Shown one piece after another: positions 1 through 7,799 of a stretch of DNA of 14,896 nucleotides. This DNA is from CAYNTG01 sp964400105. GTDB taxonomy: Bacteria > UBP14 > UBA6098. The position numbers were made by a program, and so were the translations under genes. The stretch is from the NCBI GenBank assembly GCA_964400105.1, contig CAYNTG010000055.1, forward strand, positions 1-14,896, in the 5' to 3' direction. Positions within the stretch are counted from its first letter, which is position 1. The number at the start of each line of letters is the position of its first letter. The notes below the pieces were generated by a model, which saw nothing but the letters and a program-made list of their open reading frames with translations, was not told the origin of the DNA and ran no database searches.

Positions 1-28
1 AAAAACGGGCGAACCGAAGGTTCGCCCG
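1..28 (-). terminator. Rho-independent terminator of the hydrogenase operon
   Basis: Read on the minus strand, a perfect 10-bp stem (CGGGCGAACC with GGTTCGCCCG, positions 28-19 and 15-6) closes a 3-nt TTC loop and is followed immediately by five T residues at the window edge. It lies about 37 nt after the stop codon of the last operon gene, the NuoI-like ferredoxin subunit. This is the classic intrinsic terminator form. The T run may continue beyond the window. Confidence 0.92.
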
Positions 29-65
29 ATGGAAAATACGATATTTGAAAGGCGAGGCTTTAGCC

Positions 66-674
66 CTATCCGCCCCATTCCTCTTTGAACACAAGATTGC
101 GGCGACATCCGGGGCACAGGCGGCGCATATAATCCTCGCGAATGAATCCTTCGTGGTTCATGCCGGCATCTTCGTCGGCGAGACCCAGCTCGTAATTTTT
201 ATGCATTATCAAGGTTGGGTTGGAATATGCAAGCTCGCCGAGGCGGTCGATTATCCAATTCATATGGCGTTTGGTGGTGATCGGTGCACCGCATTTCTCG
301 CAGAAAACAAGCTCGTCTTCGATCTGTTCGTGAATATCGTTACGGTCGAAGGTCGTCTTATCCCATTCGTTGGTCATAATGATCCCATCACCGGTGAGGC
401 AATACTCGGCACACTGTCCACACTGGATACATTTGCTGTAGTCGCGGAACATGGTGCGCTTTCCGGTCTTCATATCGTCGATCATCTCGATAGCCTTCAC
501 CGGGCATACCTGAGCGCAACCGCCGCAAAGAACGCATTTTCCCTCTTGATATTCGGGAAATCCCCTGTATTCGTCGAAGATTTCGATTGGCTTAAATGGA
601 AATTTCGTTGTATAAGGCCCAACAACTAAAGCCTTAATAGCCTCGCCGAGCTCTCGCAGCTTCGGTTTCTTCAT
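66..674 (-). CDS. mbhN: NuoI/MbhN-like 2x[4Fe-4S] hydrogenase subunit
   Basis: This 202-aa protein is a polyferredoxin subunit of the complex I/group 4 hydrogenase type. It would pass electrons between the electron-input module or ferredoxin and the NuoB-like subunit on the cytoplasmic side. Two [4Fe-4S] motifs are visible: C47, C50, C53, C57-Pro and C82, C85, C88, C92. The second lacks the usual Pro after the fourth Cys. The C-terminal third adds C125xxC128G and C187xxC190, a likely zinc-ribbon or rubredoxin-like knuckle of the kind seen in HycF/HyfH-type proteins. The start ATG overlaps the mrpG stop by 4 nt (ATGA) and has AGGAGA 7 nt upstream, suggesting translational coupling. It is the last gene of the operon and is separated from the other catalytic subunits by the whole antiporter block. 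The family is clear; the exact partner order is inferred. Confidence 0.9.
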   Translation of the reverse strand: MKKPKLRELGEAIKALVVGPYTTKFPFKPIEIFDEYRGFPEYQEGKCVLCGGCAQVCPVKAIEMIDDMKTGKRTMFRDYSKCIQCGQCAEYCLTGDGIIMTNEWDKTTFDRNDIHEQIEDELVFCEKCGAPITTKRHMNWIIDRLGELAYSNPTLIMHKNYELGLADEDAGMNHEGFIREDYMRRLCPGCRRNLVFKEEWGG

Positions 675-1012
675 GATACATTCTCCTGATCCTTATATTC
701 CTGATACTCGTCGGTAACGGAACCGGGCCAGAGAGGGACACCGGCCTTATGTGAACCTCTTGCTAAAGCATGTGCGCTGGTCGGACTGGTGAGCAGCACG
801 AAGACCATGCATATCAAAGCCTTTATCCCCATGGCTGAAAATCCCGCGATGAGGAACACTCCCATAAGGATCATACATGTGCCGAGGGTGACGCATTTCG
901 TGGCGGCCTGAAGGCGGTTATAGACATCGGGAAGCCTGACCAAACCGATAGCCCCGAGGACATCGAAGATCACGCCGATAGCTATCAAAACATTACCGAT
1001 TGTATTACTCAT
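671..1012 (-). CDS. mrpG: Mrp-type cation/H+ antiporter subunit G
   Basis: This 113-aa protein has three predicted membrane helices. It carries the MrpG/MnhG (MbhC-type) signature GLVRLPDVYNRLQAATK at residues 23-39, followed by a Gly-rich membrane segment. In Mrp antiporters and Mbh it is a small structural subunit of the Na+-translocating membrane module. An upstream in-frame Met exists, but the Met at 1012 has GGAGGAG just before it and gives the family-length N-terminus. The start overlaps the mrpF stop by 8 nt, and the stop overlaps the start of the NuoI-like gene. Family assignment is firm; ion specificity (Na+ or H+) cannot be read from it. Confidence 0.9.
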   Translation of the reverse strand: MSNTIGNVLIAIGVIFDVLGAIGLVRLPDVYNRLQAATKCVTLGTCMILMGVFLIAGFSAMGIKALICMVFVLLTSPTSAHALARGSHKAGVPLWPGSVTDEYQEYKDQENVS

Positions 1013-1271
1013 CGAAGCTCCTCCTCTCCAGGAACTTAGCAAGCGCGAGTGTGCCAACGAAAGACAGAAGCGCCCACGATATTCCGATATTCAAGTAAAA
1101 ATCTTTCCCGGTAAAAAGGCTGAGGAAGGCACAAAATCCGACCATAAGGGTTCCGAGAATATCGATGGCAACCGTTCTGTCTGGCGGCGTCGGCCCCATG
1201 CCGATTCTGAAAAGGCAGAGGAAGGCCCCGATAAGCAAAACCCAGATATAAATCATCATCAGAACACTCAT
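1005..1271 (-). CDS. mrpF: Mrp-type cation/H+ antiporter subunit F
   Basis: This 88-aa protein has three hydrophobic helices, the usual size for MrpF/MnhF (MbhB in hydrogenases). Residues 24-40 carry the family hallmark GMGPTPPDRTVAIDILG. It belongs to the small-subunit part of the antiporter arm that forms the sodium-translocation unit with MrpE and MrpG. The chosen ATG has a textbook AAGGAGG 8 nt upstream and overlaps the mrpE stop by 4 nt (ATGA). A longer reading frame upstream is only the antisense-like overlap inside mrpE and has no family similarity. Its 3' end overlaps mrpG. Confidence 0.9.
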   Translation of the reverse strand: MSVLMMIYIWVLLIGAFLCLFRIGMGPTPPDRTVAIDILGTLMVGFCAFLSLFTGKDFYLNIGISWALLSFVGTLALAKFLERRSFDE

Positions 1272-1756
1272 TCGAATATCCTCCTTATGATACGCTCGAA
1301 TTTCCCGGCTATTTCTTCGCCCTGCTTTTCCGGGTCGCCGTCGAACTTGACGGAGATCCAATGGACGAAGAATGTATCGTCGATTATATCGACGGTCAAG
1401 GTGCCGGGCGTAAGCGTTATGGAATTCGCGAGGAATGTTTTGCCAATATCCGTTTTAAGGCCAGTCTTGAATTTCACGATTCCCGGACGGATCGGCATCG
1501 ACGGATTGATGACCCTGTATGCCACGTCGATATTCGCCCAAAAAATATACCAAAGCAGATATGGAATATAGACGAGCATCCAGAAAACACGCACCGGATT
1601 GAATATCCGAATGGCTTTATTGATGAACATGTTGCCCATCAAAGCCACGACGATAATCGAGACCACGGCGCCAGCGATAACGTCCGCAGGTTGAAGGCTC
1701 CATGTCAACAGAAGCCAGAGGGCCAATAACACAAGGAACTGGATTATAGCTCTCAT
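1268..1756 (-). CDS. mrpE: Mrp-type cation/H+ antiporter subunit E
   Basis: This 162-aa protein begins with two N-terminal hydrophobic segments (about residues 5-40) and a third around 57-75. A soluble beta-rich C-terminal domain follows, containing the conserved LANSITLTPGTLTVDI stretch at residues 109-124. This is diagnostic for MrpE/MnhE (MbhA in hydrogenases). The length fits the family (about 155-170 aa). It would sit in the distal, sodium-translocating part of the membrane arm. The ATG is preceded by AGGAGGG and starts 1 nt after the mrpD stop; the 3' end overlaps mrpF by 4 nt. Confidence 0.9.
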   Translation of the reverse strand: MRAIIQFLVLLALWLLLTWSLQPADVIAGAVVSIIVVALMGNMFINKAIRIFNPVRVFWMLVYIPYLLWYIFWANIDVAYRVINPSMPIRPGIVKFKTGLKTDIGKTFLANSITLTPGTLTVDIIDDTFFVHWISVKFDGDPEKQGEEIAGKFERIIRRIFE

Positions 1757-1757
1757 T

Positions 1758-3257
1758 CTACCCTCCTAATACCGTGGAAATGTATTCGGCCGAATTATTT
1801 TTAAGTCCATCCATCAGCACGTTGGCGGCCGGTTGCAGGAAGAAGTCGCCGAAGTCCGGGCAAATCAGATAGGCGATTCCCACCGCGAGGCAAAGCACCG
1901 ATAACACGATCACGCTGAACGCCATCGGGAAAGGAACCTCTTTGATCTTCTCGAGCGCCTTCGGAAGCTCTCCGAATATGCTGAATCGCATGGCCTTAAG
2001 GAAATATATCAATGTAACTACACTGACACCCGCAGCAAGAGCGGCAAGGAACCATCGACCAGAAGCTACACACGCGATTATTATTAATAATTTACTGAAA
2101 AATCCGTTGAACGGGGGAACACCGGAGATCGACAGCGCGCCGGTGAGCGTCGTTACTGACGTAACCGGAAGCTTGGTTCCGAGACCACCGAGCTTGCGAA
2201 GGTTCTTCGTGCCGGTCGAGTGCTCGATAGAACCGCTCGATAAGAAAAGAAGGCTCTTGAATATCGAGTGGTTGAACATGTGAAATAGCCCCGCGACAAA
2301 ACCGATATTGGTTCCAAGACCGAAAGCCAGCACGACATAACCGATCTGGGAGATCGAACTGTAAGCCAGCATACGCTTGAGATCGAACTGCCCAACGGCG
2401 AGAAAACCGCCGACGACCATCGAAAGTGCGCCCAAAACAACCATAATCTCGAGATGAACGTGCGTTGCACCGAGAACATTGAAGACGACTCTGATCATCG
2501 CATAAACGCCGATAGCCTTGATCAGAACGCCGGAAAGCATCGCGGAGACCGGAGCCGGCGCGCTCGGGTGGGCATCGGGAAGCCACGCATGGAACGGAAC
2601 AAGTCCGGATTTTAATGCGAATCCCATGATGAAAACCGCCGTGGCAAAAGCCATCGTTTTCGTAACCGGCAAGGATTGAAGCATCAGGGCGGCATCGGCC
2701 ATGTTCAGCGTGCCGGTTATGGCATACGTGAGCGCGATTCCCAAAAGGATCATCGTGCTCGCTACCGATCCCAGTATCAGATACTTGAAACTCGCCTCGA
2801 GCTCCTTATGCTCGACTCCGAAACCGACCAAAGCATAACTCGCGATGGAAGCGATCTCTAAAAATACGAACAGGTTAAAGAGATCACCCGTGATAACGAC
2901 GCCGTTCATCCCGGCGACCATGAGCAAAAACAGGGAATAGAACTTTGGTTTTGCGGTGTATTTTTCCATATAGGAAATGCTATAAAAGATCGTAAGAAAT
3001 GCGATAGCGTTCACTATAACAAGAAGAAGAGCGGAAAGGCCGTCATAGACGAGCGTAATCCCGAATGGAGGGAACCATCCGCCCATCCAATATGCGAACT
3101 TAGCCGTGCCGAGCATGTAAAAAGACATTCCGGCGGTTATCAATATAGTAAGCGGCGCAAGAATATCCGCAAACCTCGAACTTATCTTCGTAAGGAGAAG
3201 GATAACTACCGACATCCCGAGTGGGATCGCGACCATTAACGGAAGTATGTGGTTCAT
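1758..3257 (-). CDS. mrpD: Mrp-type antiporter subunit D (NuoN/MbhH-like ion pump)
   Basis: This 499-aa protein has about 14 transmembrane helices and belongs to the proton-conducting antiporter family (MrpD, MbhH, NuoL/M/N). The key charged residues of an ion channel are present: Glu134 in the TM5-type segment VFLEIASIAS, Lys216 in the TM7-type segment ALKSGLVPFHAWLPDAHPS, Lys247 in TM8, and a later Lys in GVPPFNGFFSK. The start at 3257 is chosen because AAAGGTG lies 6 nt upstream. A second ATG at 3263 abuts this site, and a longer frame into mrpC is overlap only. It starts 13 nt after mrpC. It is one of two antiporter-type channels in this operon, so the complex could move more ions than the single-channel Mbh. 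Confidence 0.93.
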   Translation of the reverse strand: MNHILPLMVAIPLGMSVVILLLTKISSRFADILAPLTILITAGMSFYMLGTAKFAYWMGGWFPPFGITLVYDGLSALLLVIVNAIAFLTIFYSISYMEKYTAKPKFYSLFLLMVAGMNGVVITGDLFNLFVFLEIASIASYALVGFGVEHKELEASFKYLILGSVASTMILLGIALTYAITGTLNMADAALMLQSLPVTKTMAFATAVFIMGFALKSGLVPFHAWLPDAHPSAPAPVSAMLSGVLIKAIGVYAMIRVVFNVLGATHVHLEIMVVLGALSMVVGGFLAVGQFDLKRMLAYSSISQIGYVVLAFGLGTNIGFVAGLFHMFNHSIFKSLLFLSSGSIEHSTGTKNLRKLGGLGTKLPVTSVTTLTGALSISGVPPFNGFFSKLLIIIACVASGRWFLAALAAGVSVVTLIYFLKAMRFSIFGELPKALEKIKEVPFPMAFSVIVLSVLCLAVGIAYLICPDFGDFFLQPAANVLMDGLKNNSAEYISTVLGG

Positions 3258-3270
3258 CGGCATCACCTTT

Positions 3271-3633
3271 CTATCCGCGGAGGCGGTTGATTTCCGACAT
3301 ATCGAATGTCTTGTATTTCTCGAATAGCTTGATTGCGAGACTGGCCATGAGCGCAAGCGTTCCCAAACCGATAACGATCGATGTGAGAACGAGGGCCTGC
3401 GGCAAAGGATCGACCGCACGCACGGCAAGCTCGGCAGCGGAGATCGTCTTGTCCTGAATAGGCGCGATACCGTCCGTCCTATACCCTATAAGGATAAGGA
3501 AGAGGTTGATCGCATACTCCATGATCACGATGCCGATAATCTTCTTGATAATATGCCTTTTTGCGATCAAGGCGTAAATCCCCATTGCGAAAAGGGCCAT
3601 GTTCATTATGTATAAACTCGAATTGCCAGCCAT
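3271..3633 (-). CDS. mrpC: Mrp-type cation/H+ antiporter subunit C (NuoK-like)
   Basis: This 120-aa protein has three helices and is homologous to NuoK and MbhG. It shows the MrpC signature DPLPQALVLTSIVIG at residues 75-89. A conserved acidic residue, Glu39, in the second helix (IVIMEYAIN) matches the carboxylate used in the NuoK ion-transfer axis. The ATG follows GAGGAGG at good spacing and starts 2 nt after the mrpB stop. In the assembled complex it links the NuoH-side ion path to the MrpD-type channel. Confidence 0.91.
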   Translation of the reverse strand: MAGNSSLYIMNMALFAMGIYALIAKRHIIKKIIGIVIMEYAINLFLILIGYRTDGIAPIQDKTISAAELAVRAVDPLPQALVLTSIVIGLGTLALMASLAIKLFEKYKTFDMSEINRLRG

Positions 3634-3635
3634 TT

Positions 3636-4106
3636 TTATCTTTCCTCCTCGGTTACGATCCTTCCATAGATGGAAAGACCGATGAATATCGCATAGATGG
3701 CCGCTCCTACCTTAACGGCGATAGCGATATTGCAAAGTGGAATGATTCCCCCGGAAACAAGCTCACCAGGATTTCCATGCCAGATGAAATTCGTCATGAA
3801 ATACCCGCCTGTGATCCCGAAGAAACCGATCACGATGAATGCCAAAGCGCCAAGATCGTCCCAGATGCTCGCCCAAAAATTATTCAGTTTCGAGAGAGCT
3901 ACCTTACCTCCGAACGCCAAAATAAGAAGCACATAGGCTATAGCGAGGATGACTCCGCCAGCGAAGCCGCCTCCGGGCGTGAGATGTCCATAGAGGACGA
4001 TATAAAAACCGAAAAGGAGGATAAAGCTGAGCACAAGACGGGAAATCGTCTTGATAATAATGGTCATCCCGCGCGATTCATCCTTCGATAATTCCCTTAA
4101 GTCCAT
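3636..4106 (-). CDS. mrpB: Mrp-type cation/H+ antiporter subunit B
   Basis: This 156-aa protein has four predicted helices and the MnhB/MrpB domain (MbhF in hydrogenases). The conserved GHLTPGGGFAGGVI motif lies at residues 40-53. The start at 4106 has AGGAGAGG upstream. An internal Met at residue 14 would give the shorter N-terminus common in the family but has no recognisable ribosome binding site. It lies 8 nt after the preceding MrpA-C-like gene and 2 nt before mrpC. Confidence 0.9.
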   Translation of the reverse strand: MDLRELSKDESRGMTIIIKTISRLVLSFILLFGFYIVLYGHLTPGGGFAGGVILAIAYVLLILAFGGKVALSKLNNFWASIWDDLGALAFIVIGFFGITGGYFMTNFIWHGNPGELVSGGIIPLCNIAIAVKVGAAIYAIFIGLSIYGRIVTEEER

Positions 4107-4114
4107 ATCCTCTC

Positions 4115-4675
4115 CTATTCGATGATTCCGAAATGTTCGGTGTCGTGTTCGTCGATAGCCTTTTTGCCGCGTTTACGAATGATTACGAACGCCCCGAGAA
4201 TGCTTGTGAACAGAACAATAGTCTCGCCGAGCGTATCGTATGCCCTGTAATCGAGAATAACGCCTGAAACCGCGTTCATCGCGCCGGTTTCCGCAGCCGT
4301 CCCAGAAAGATAGCGGCGCGAGACACGCATGAGCGGTTCGCCGAAGGGCGTCATATCCTGGAATGCCACAACGGCGGCCATAACAAGAAAACCGATGAAA
4401 ATAAGACCGGTCACCGTTGCGAAGCTGTCGATCTTGTGTTCGATAGCGCGGTTGTCGGCATAGGTCGTAGTCCGAATCAGGATAATCAGGCTGAGAACCT
4501 CGACGATAACCTGCGTGATTGCAATATCCGGCGCGCCGAGAAACAAGAACATCAGGCTGACTCCGAATCCAACCGCGCCTGCGGCGATAACGGCAGAAAG
4601 CATGTTCTTCGTCTCGATAGCGATTGCCGAGCCGATGAGCATGAAAACCATTAAGACGTGGAAGAGCGCGTTCAC
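4115..4675 (-). CDS. MrpA C-terminal-like subunit: DUF4040 (MbhD) fused to MbhE
   Basis: This 186-aa membrane protein joins two domains found as separate genes (mbhD, mbhE) in archaeal Mbh and as the C-terminus of full-length MrpA. Residues about 46-67 carry the DUF4040/MrpA-C motif LGAPDIAITQVIVEVLSLII. Residues 138-166 carry the MbhE-type segment GVILDYRAYDTLGETIVLF. The start codon is GTG, supported by AGGAGGG upstream and a 3-nt gap to the preceding NuoL-like gene. Together with that gene it forms a split MrpA. It should build the NuoJ-like part of the ion path. Confidence 0.87.
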   Translation of the reverse strand: MNALFHVLMVFMLIGSAIAIETKNMLSAVIAAGAVGFGVSLMFLFLGAPDIAITQVIVEVLSLIILIRTTTYADNRAIEHKIDSFATVTGLIFIGFLVMAAVVAFQDMTPFGEPLMRVSRRYLSGTAAETGAMNAVSGVILDYRAYDTLGETIVLFTSILGAFVIIRKRGKKAIDEHDTEHFGIIE

Positions 4676-4678
4676 TGC

Positions 4679-6529
4679 TTACCCTCCTATAATTAATACA
4701 AATATTAACGCAACCAATCCGATAATCGACCAGGATAGATAGGTCGAGAGAATGCCCGTATGCATACGTTTCAAGCCTTTTACAAATATCCCGTCCATTA
4801 TCGATGCGAAGAAATAATCCGGCGCCCAAACCCCCTTCTCGCTATCTTTATAGAGGGGTTTAAGGACCGGCAGCTTCTCTATTGTCTCGTAGAAACCGGT
4901 TCCGGGAATTCGTGTGTCCTCCACCGGAAGGTGCTCGCCGCCGTAATAGGTAGGAACTACTCTCGGTTTGAAGGCCTTTCCTATTACATAAATAATGATA
5001 CCGAGCAGAACGCCGAGAACTATCATGCCGGTGGCGAGGCCCGAATTCCAAAGCGAACCCGCCCAACCAAGCACGCCACCGGCCAGTGCGGGAAGCTCCA
5101 TGCCGACAGCAGGCGCGAGGAAGGTTTTAACCGGCCAAGCGGCGAATATCCCGAATACGATACACAACATTGCGAGAACGAGCTGCGGAATCCAAAGCGA
5201 AGCTGAGGTTGGTTTTATTTCGCCCAGCGAATCCGGCTTGCGACCGAAGAATACAGAATAGATAACCTTAATAAACGAAGCGAGCGTAAGCGCGCTGCCA
5301 ACCATAGCCAGAATGAGCATCACCGGTTGATTTACTTCGACGCACGCCTGATATATCATCCATTTCGAGGCGAACCCGTTTAGCGGCGGAACGCCGGAAA
5401 TAGCGAGCGACGCTATAACCATCGAGAAGAAGGTAAGCGGCATGTATCTTGCCAGACCGCCCAATTTTTCGAGGTCGGTCGTCTTTGCCTGAGTTTCCAC
5501 AGTTCCGGCGCAGAAGAATAAGCACGATTTATATATAGAGTGGTTGACCATGTGGAAAAGGCCGCCGATAATACCGATCGGGTTTCCGGTGCCGATGCCG
5601 AGGACCATATAACCGACCTGACTTATCGCATGGTAGGAAAGCAGCTTCTTAAGATCGTGCTGAACGAGCGCCATCATCACAGCGACGATTATGGTTACGA
5701 CACCGACGATCATTACAGCCAATCTGATTCCGGAAGAAATAATGAATACATTGATTGAAATATTGGCGAGAAGGTAGATGCCGAGCAGTTTATCGATCGA
5801 TGCTGGAAGATAAGCCATTATGCTCGTAGGCGCACCCTCCGCCGTCACCGGAATCCACGCGTGAAGAGGCATCGCGCCGGCTTTTGCCGCAGCGGCGGCA
5901 AAGAACATCAGGAAAAGCAGAACGTTCATCGTGCCAGAGGCCGGAATGCTAAGCGCGGAGATCGAGATAGTCCCGAACTGACGCCATATAATAGTAACCG
6001 CTAAAAGCAATGCGGCCTCGGAGAATCCGAGTATCGCAAAGGTGCGATAGCCGCCATATGCCGCAGCCTTTCTGTTCCTGTGACCGCAATTAACCAACCC
6101 ATAAAGGAATAGAGTGGAAAGTTCCCAAAATATGATGAAGAAAAGCAGGTTGTCCGAGAGCACCGCGAGATCGCTCGCCGCGAGTGTCCAGAGCAAAAGG
6201 GCGTAATAGATATTATTTCCCTTTTCGCCCGCACGGTATTTCCAGCTGTATATCGCCCCTAAAACACCGAACAACCCGATAAACAGCACGATCATGCCGC
6301 TGAGCGCTGTTCCGTGCAGATCGAGCGATACGGGCATGCCCGATATGGAATACTCGACTACCTTGAAATAAAACTCGCCGGCGCTAAAAATCGCCCACGA
6401 AATGGATAATACCCATAAAGCCGCAACTCCGGCGATAAGCTCCTTCAGGAACTTGATTCGCGGAAGGATGAGGCACAGAAACCCCGCGATCGCCGGGACG
6501 AGGACAAGGTTCATGATTTGTGTTTCCAT
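4679..6529 (-). CDS. mrpA: NuoL/MrpA-N/HyfB-like proton-conducting antiporter subunit
   Basis: This 616-aa polytopic membrane protein belongs to the NuoL/MrpA/HycC family. Channel residues are conserved: Glu136 in FFIIFWELSTLF, Lys216 in AAAAKAGAMPLHAWIP, Lys247 in SIDKLLG, and a later Lys in GVPPLNGFASK. It is longer than MbhH or MrpD (about 500 aa). The extra C-terminal part (about residues 480-616) contains a YYGGE segment and a final helix, as in NuoL or HyfB proteins, and could form a lateral or anchoring helix. It acts as one of two ion channels in the complex. The ATG at 6529 follows only a weak site (AAAGGG, 8 nt upstream). It opens the antiporter block after a 133-nt spacer. The mrpA symbol denotes the N-terminal half only; mbhH' or hyfB-like would be equally fair. 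Confidence 0.88.
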   Translation of the reverse strand: METQIMNLVLVPAIAGFLCLILPRIKFLKELIAGVAALWVLSISWAIFSAGEFYFKVVEYSISGMPVSLDLHGTALSGMIVLFIGLFGVLGAIYSWKYRAGEKGNNIYYALLLWTLAASDLAVLSDNLLFFIIFWELSTLFLYGLVNCGHRNRKAAAYGGYRTFAILGFSEAALLLAVTIIWRQFGTISISALSIPASGTMNVLLFLMFFAAAAAKAGAMPLHAWIPVTAEGAPTSIMAYLPASIDKLLGIYLLANISINVFIISSGIRLAVMIVGVVTIIVAVMMALVQHDLKKLLSYHAISQVGYMVLGIGTGNPIGIIGGLFHMVNHSIYKSCLFFCAGTVETQAKTTDLEKLGGLARYMPLTFFSMVIASLAISGVPPLNGFASKWMIYQACVEVNQPVMLILAMVGSALTLASFIKVIYSVFFGRKPDSLGEIKPTSASLWIPQLVLAMLCIVFGIFAAWPVKTFLAPAVGMELPALAGGVLGWAGSLWNSGLATGMIVLGVLLGIIIYVIGKAFKPRVVPTYYGGEHLPVEDTRIPGTGFYETIEKLPVLKPLYKDSEKGVWAPDYFFASIMDGIFVKGLKRMHTGILSTYLSWSIIGLVALIFVLIIGG

Positions 6530-6662
6530 AAGCGAAACCCTTTAAAAATCCTTGTTTTTCAACACAGTCTTAATTTATAGAAAAGATTCGATTATTCGAA
6601 CTCTTTTTTAAACACTCTTCGTTATTCTCATATTTTCATATGGAAAAACGAGTTATACAAAT
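6530..6662 (-). other. AT-rich spacer between hydrogenase and antiporter blocks, with imperfect hairpin
   Basis: This is the only sizeable gene-free stretch inside the operon (133 nt). On the minus strand, positions 6653-6614 form an imperfect hairpin. The outer stem is ACTCGTT/AAC(gaa)GAGT, and the inner CATAT-GAAA-ATATG stem-loop is capped by a GAAA loop. It is followed by an A-rich tract, not a T run, so it is not an intrinsic terminator. A second small dyad, TTCGA-N4-TCGAA, lies at 6587-6600. A TATAAA box lies just downstream but without a good -35 partner. It may be an mRNA processing or stability element, or a weak internal promoter region; this is inference. Confidence 0.4.
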
Positions 6663-7799
6663 TTATATCTTCGCAAGGTTCGATTTGCGCCCCATCTTCC
6701 TCTCGATCTCCCTCATGCGCTCGACCGAAAGCTTGACCAGATCGTCCTGCGTAAGCGAACTGCGAACTCCCCTCGAAACCACGCCGACTCGCTCGGTGCA
6801 GCAATAGCACGGATCGATCGCGGCGGTGATAAGCGCGACATCCGAGATCGTTTCGCCGATACAGGTAACCTTATATGTCGGCAGGTTCACGAATGTCGGG
6901 GCGCGCACCTTGTGGCGAATCGGTTTGTTCGATCCATCCGAACGAACATAGTGAAACACCTCGCCGCGAGGGGCTTCGTGATGGCCGCATCCCTCGCCTT
7001 CGGGGATATTCCCCGGAATGACCTGAAAATCGCCGTCCGGCATATTCTCGATAAGCCATCGGCAAAGATAGATAGATTCGAGAATTTCCAGAACTCGGCA
7101 AGCGGCCTTGTCGAATACGTCGCCATTCTGCGTAACGATAACCTTCCAGGCCTTCGCTTCGAGGCTCTCGGCAAATGCATCATAAGGATCGTCTGCTCGG
7201 ACATCCCACGGCACACCCGAAGGCCGGCTCGTTGGTCCCGTAGCCGCGAATGCGATTGCGTCCTCTTTTTTGAGAACACCGACGCCCTTAAGTCGTTTGT
7301 GCATCACCGGATCGTCGACGATAGCGCCGAGGAACATCTTCGTAGATTTCTCGTTGGAATCGAGAGCCTTCATCGTGAAGTCCATCGCCTTTTGTGTAAC
7401 ATCGCGACGCGAGCCGCCGACGCGGCACATCGCATAGTGGTTGCGATTTCCGGAGAGAAGCTCGCAGGCGTCGAGAATCTCCTCGCGATAGCGCCACGAC
7501 CACATCCAAACGGTGTTATATCCGATAAAATGGCCAGCGAGTCCAAGCCAGAGAAGATGGCTGTGGATTCGCTCCATCTCGCCGATTAGCATTCTAATAA
7601 ACTGCCCGCGCGGAGGCGCTTTGATCCCAAGCAAATCCTCCACTGCGAGGACATAGGCATAGGGGTGGCTCGTAGAGCAGATTCCGCAGATTCGCTCGAC
7701 GAGAAATGGCACCTGATCCCATGTCAATCCGGTGGCGAGTTTTTCATGGCCACGATGGTTATATCCGATACGAAGATCGACATCCGTGACCGTTTCGCC
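6663..7799 (-). CDS. mbhL: Group 4 [NiFe]-hydrogenase large (catalytic) subunit, NuoD-like, N-terminus lost in assembly gap
   Basis: The visible 378 residues form the catalytic subunit that holds the NiFe(CN)2CO centre. Counting from the gap edge, the N-terminal ligand motif ERICGICS gives C38 and C41, and the C-terminal motif DPCYCCTER gives C331 and C334. All four nickel ligands are thus present, unlike Mbx/Mbs or complex I homologues. The frame reads straight into the Ns as GETVTDVDLRIGYNHRGHEKL, the usual start region of the family. About 30 N-terminal residues are therefore missing, and the TTG at 7727 is not the start. About 41 residues follow the Arg of DPCxxCxxR, a possible site for a HycI-type maturation protease as in HycE; no protease gene is in the window. 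The gene follows the NuoC-like gene and precedes the antiporter block. Confidence 0.94.
   Translation of the reverse strand, partial: GETVTDVDLRIGYNHRGHEKLATGLTWDQVPFLVERICGICSTSHPYAYVLAVEDLLGIKAPPRGQFIRMLIGEMERIHSHLLWLGLAGHFIGYNTVWMWSWRYREEILDACELLSGNRNHYAMCRVGGSRRDVTQKAMDFTMKALDSNEKSTKMFLGAIVDDPVMHKRLKGVGVLKKEDAIAFAATGPTSRPSGVPWDVRADDPYDAFAESLEAKAWKVIVTQNGDVFDKAACRVLEILESIYLCRWLIENMPDGDFQVIPGNIPEGEGCGHHEAPRGEVFHYVRSDGSNKPIRHKVRAPTFVNLPTYKVTCIGETISDVALITAAIDPCYCCTERVGVVSRGVRSSLTQDDLVKLSVERMREIERKMGRKSNLAKI

Noticed and set aside
45..629. Plus-strand 194-aa open frame opposite the NuoI-like gene
   Set aside because: It is an antisense shadow: no ribosome binding site and no domain, while the minus strand encodes two clear ferredoxin motifs.
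4679..6529. Stand-alone Mrp Na+/H+ antiporter operon unrelated to the hydrogenase
   Set aside because: The NuoI-like subunit lies after mrpG, translationally coupled, and the hydrogenase genes run into the block without a terminator, so the two parts look like one complex. A separate antiporter remains a minor alternative.
6663..7727. TTG at 7727 as the start of the hydrogenase large subunit
   Set aside because: The same frame continues upstream to the gap with a family-typical sequence (GETVTDV, GYNHRGHEKL), so the real start is in the Ns.
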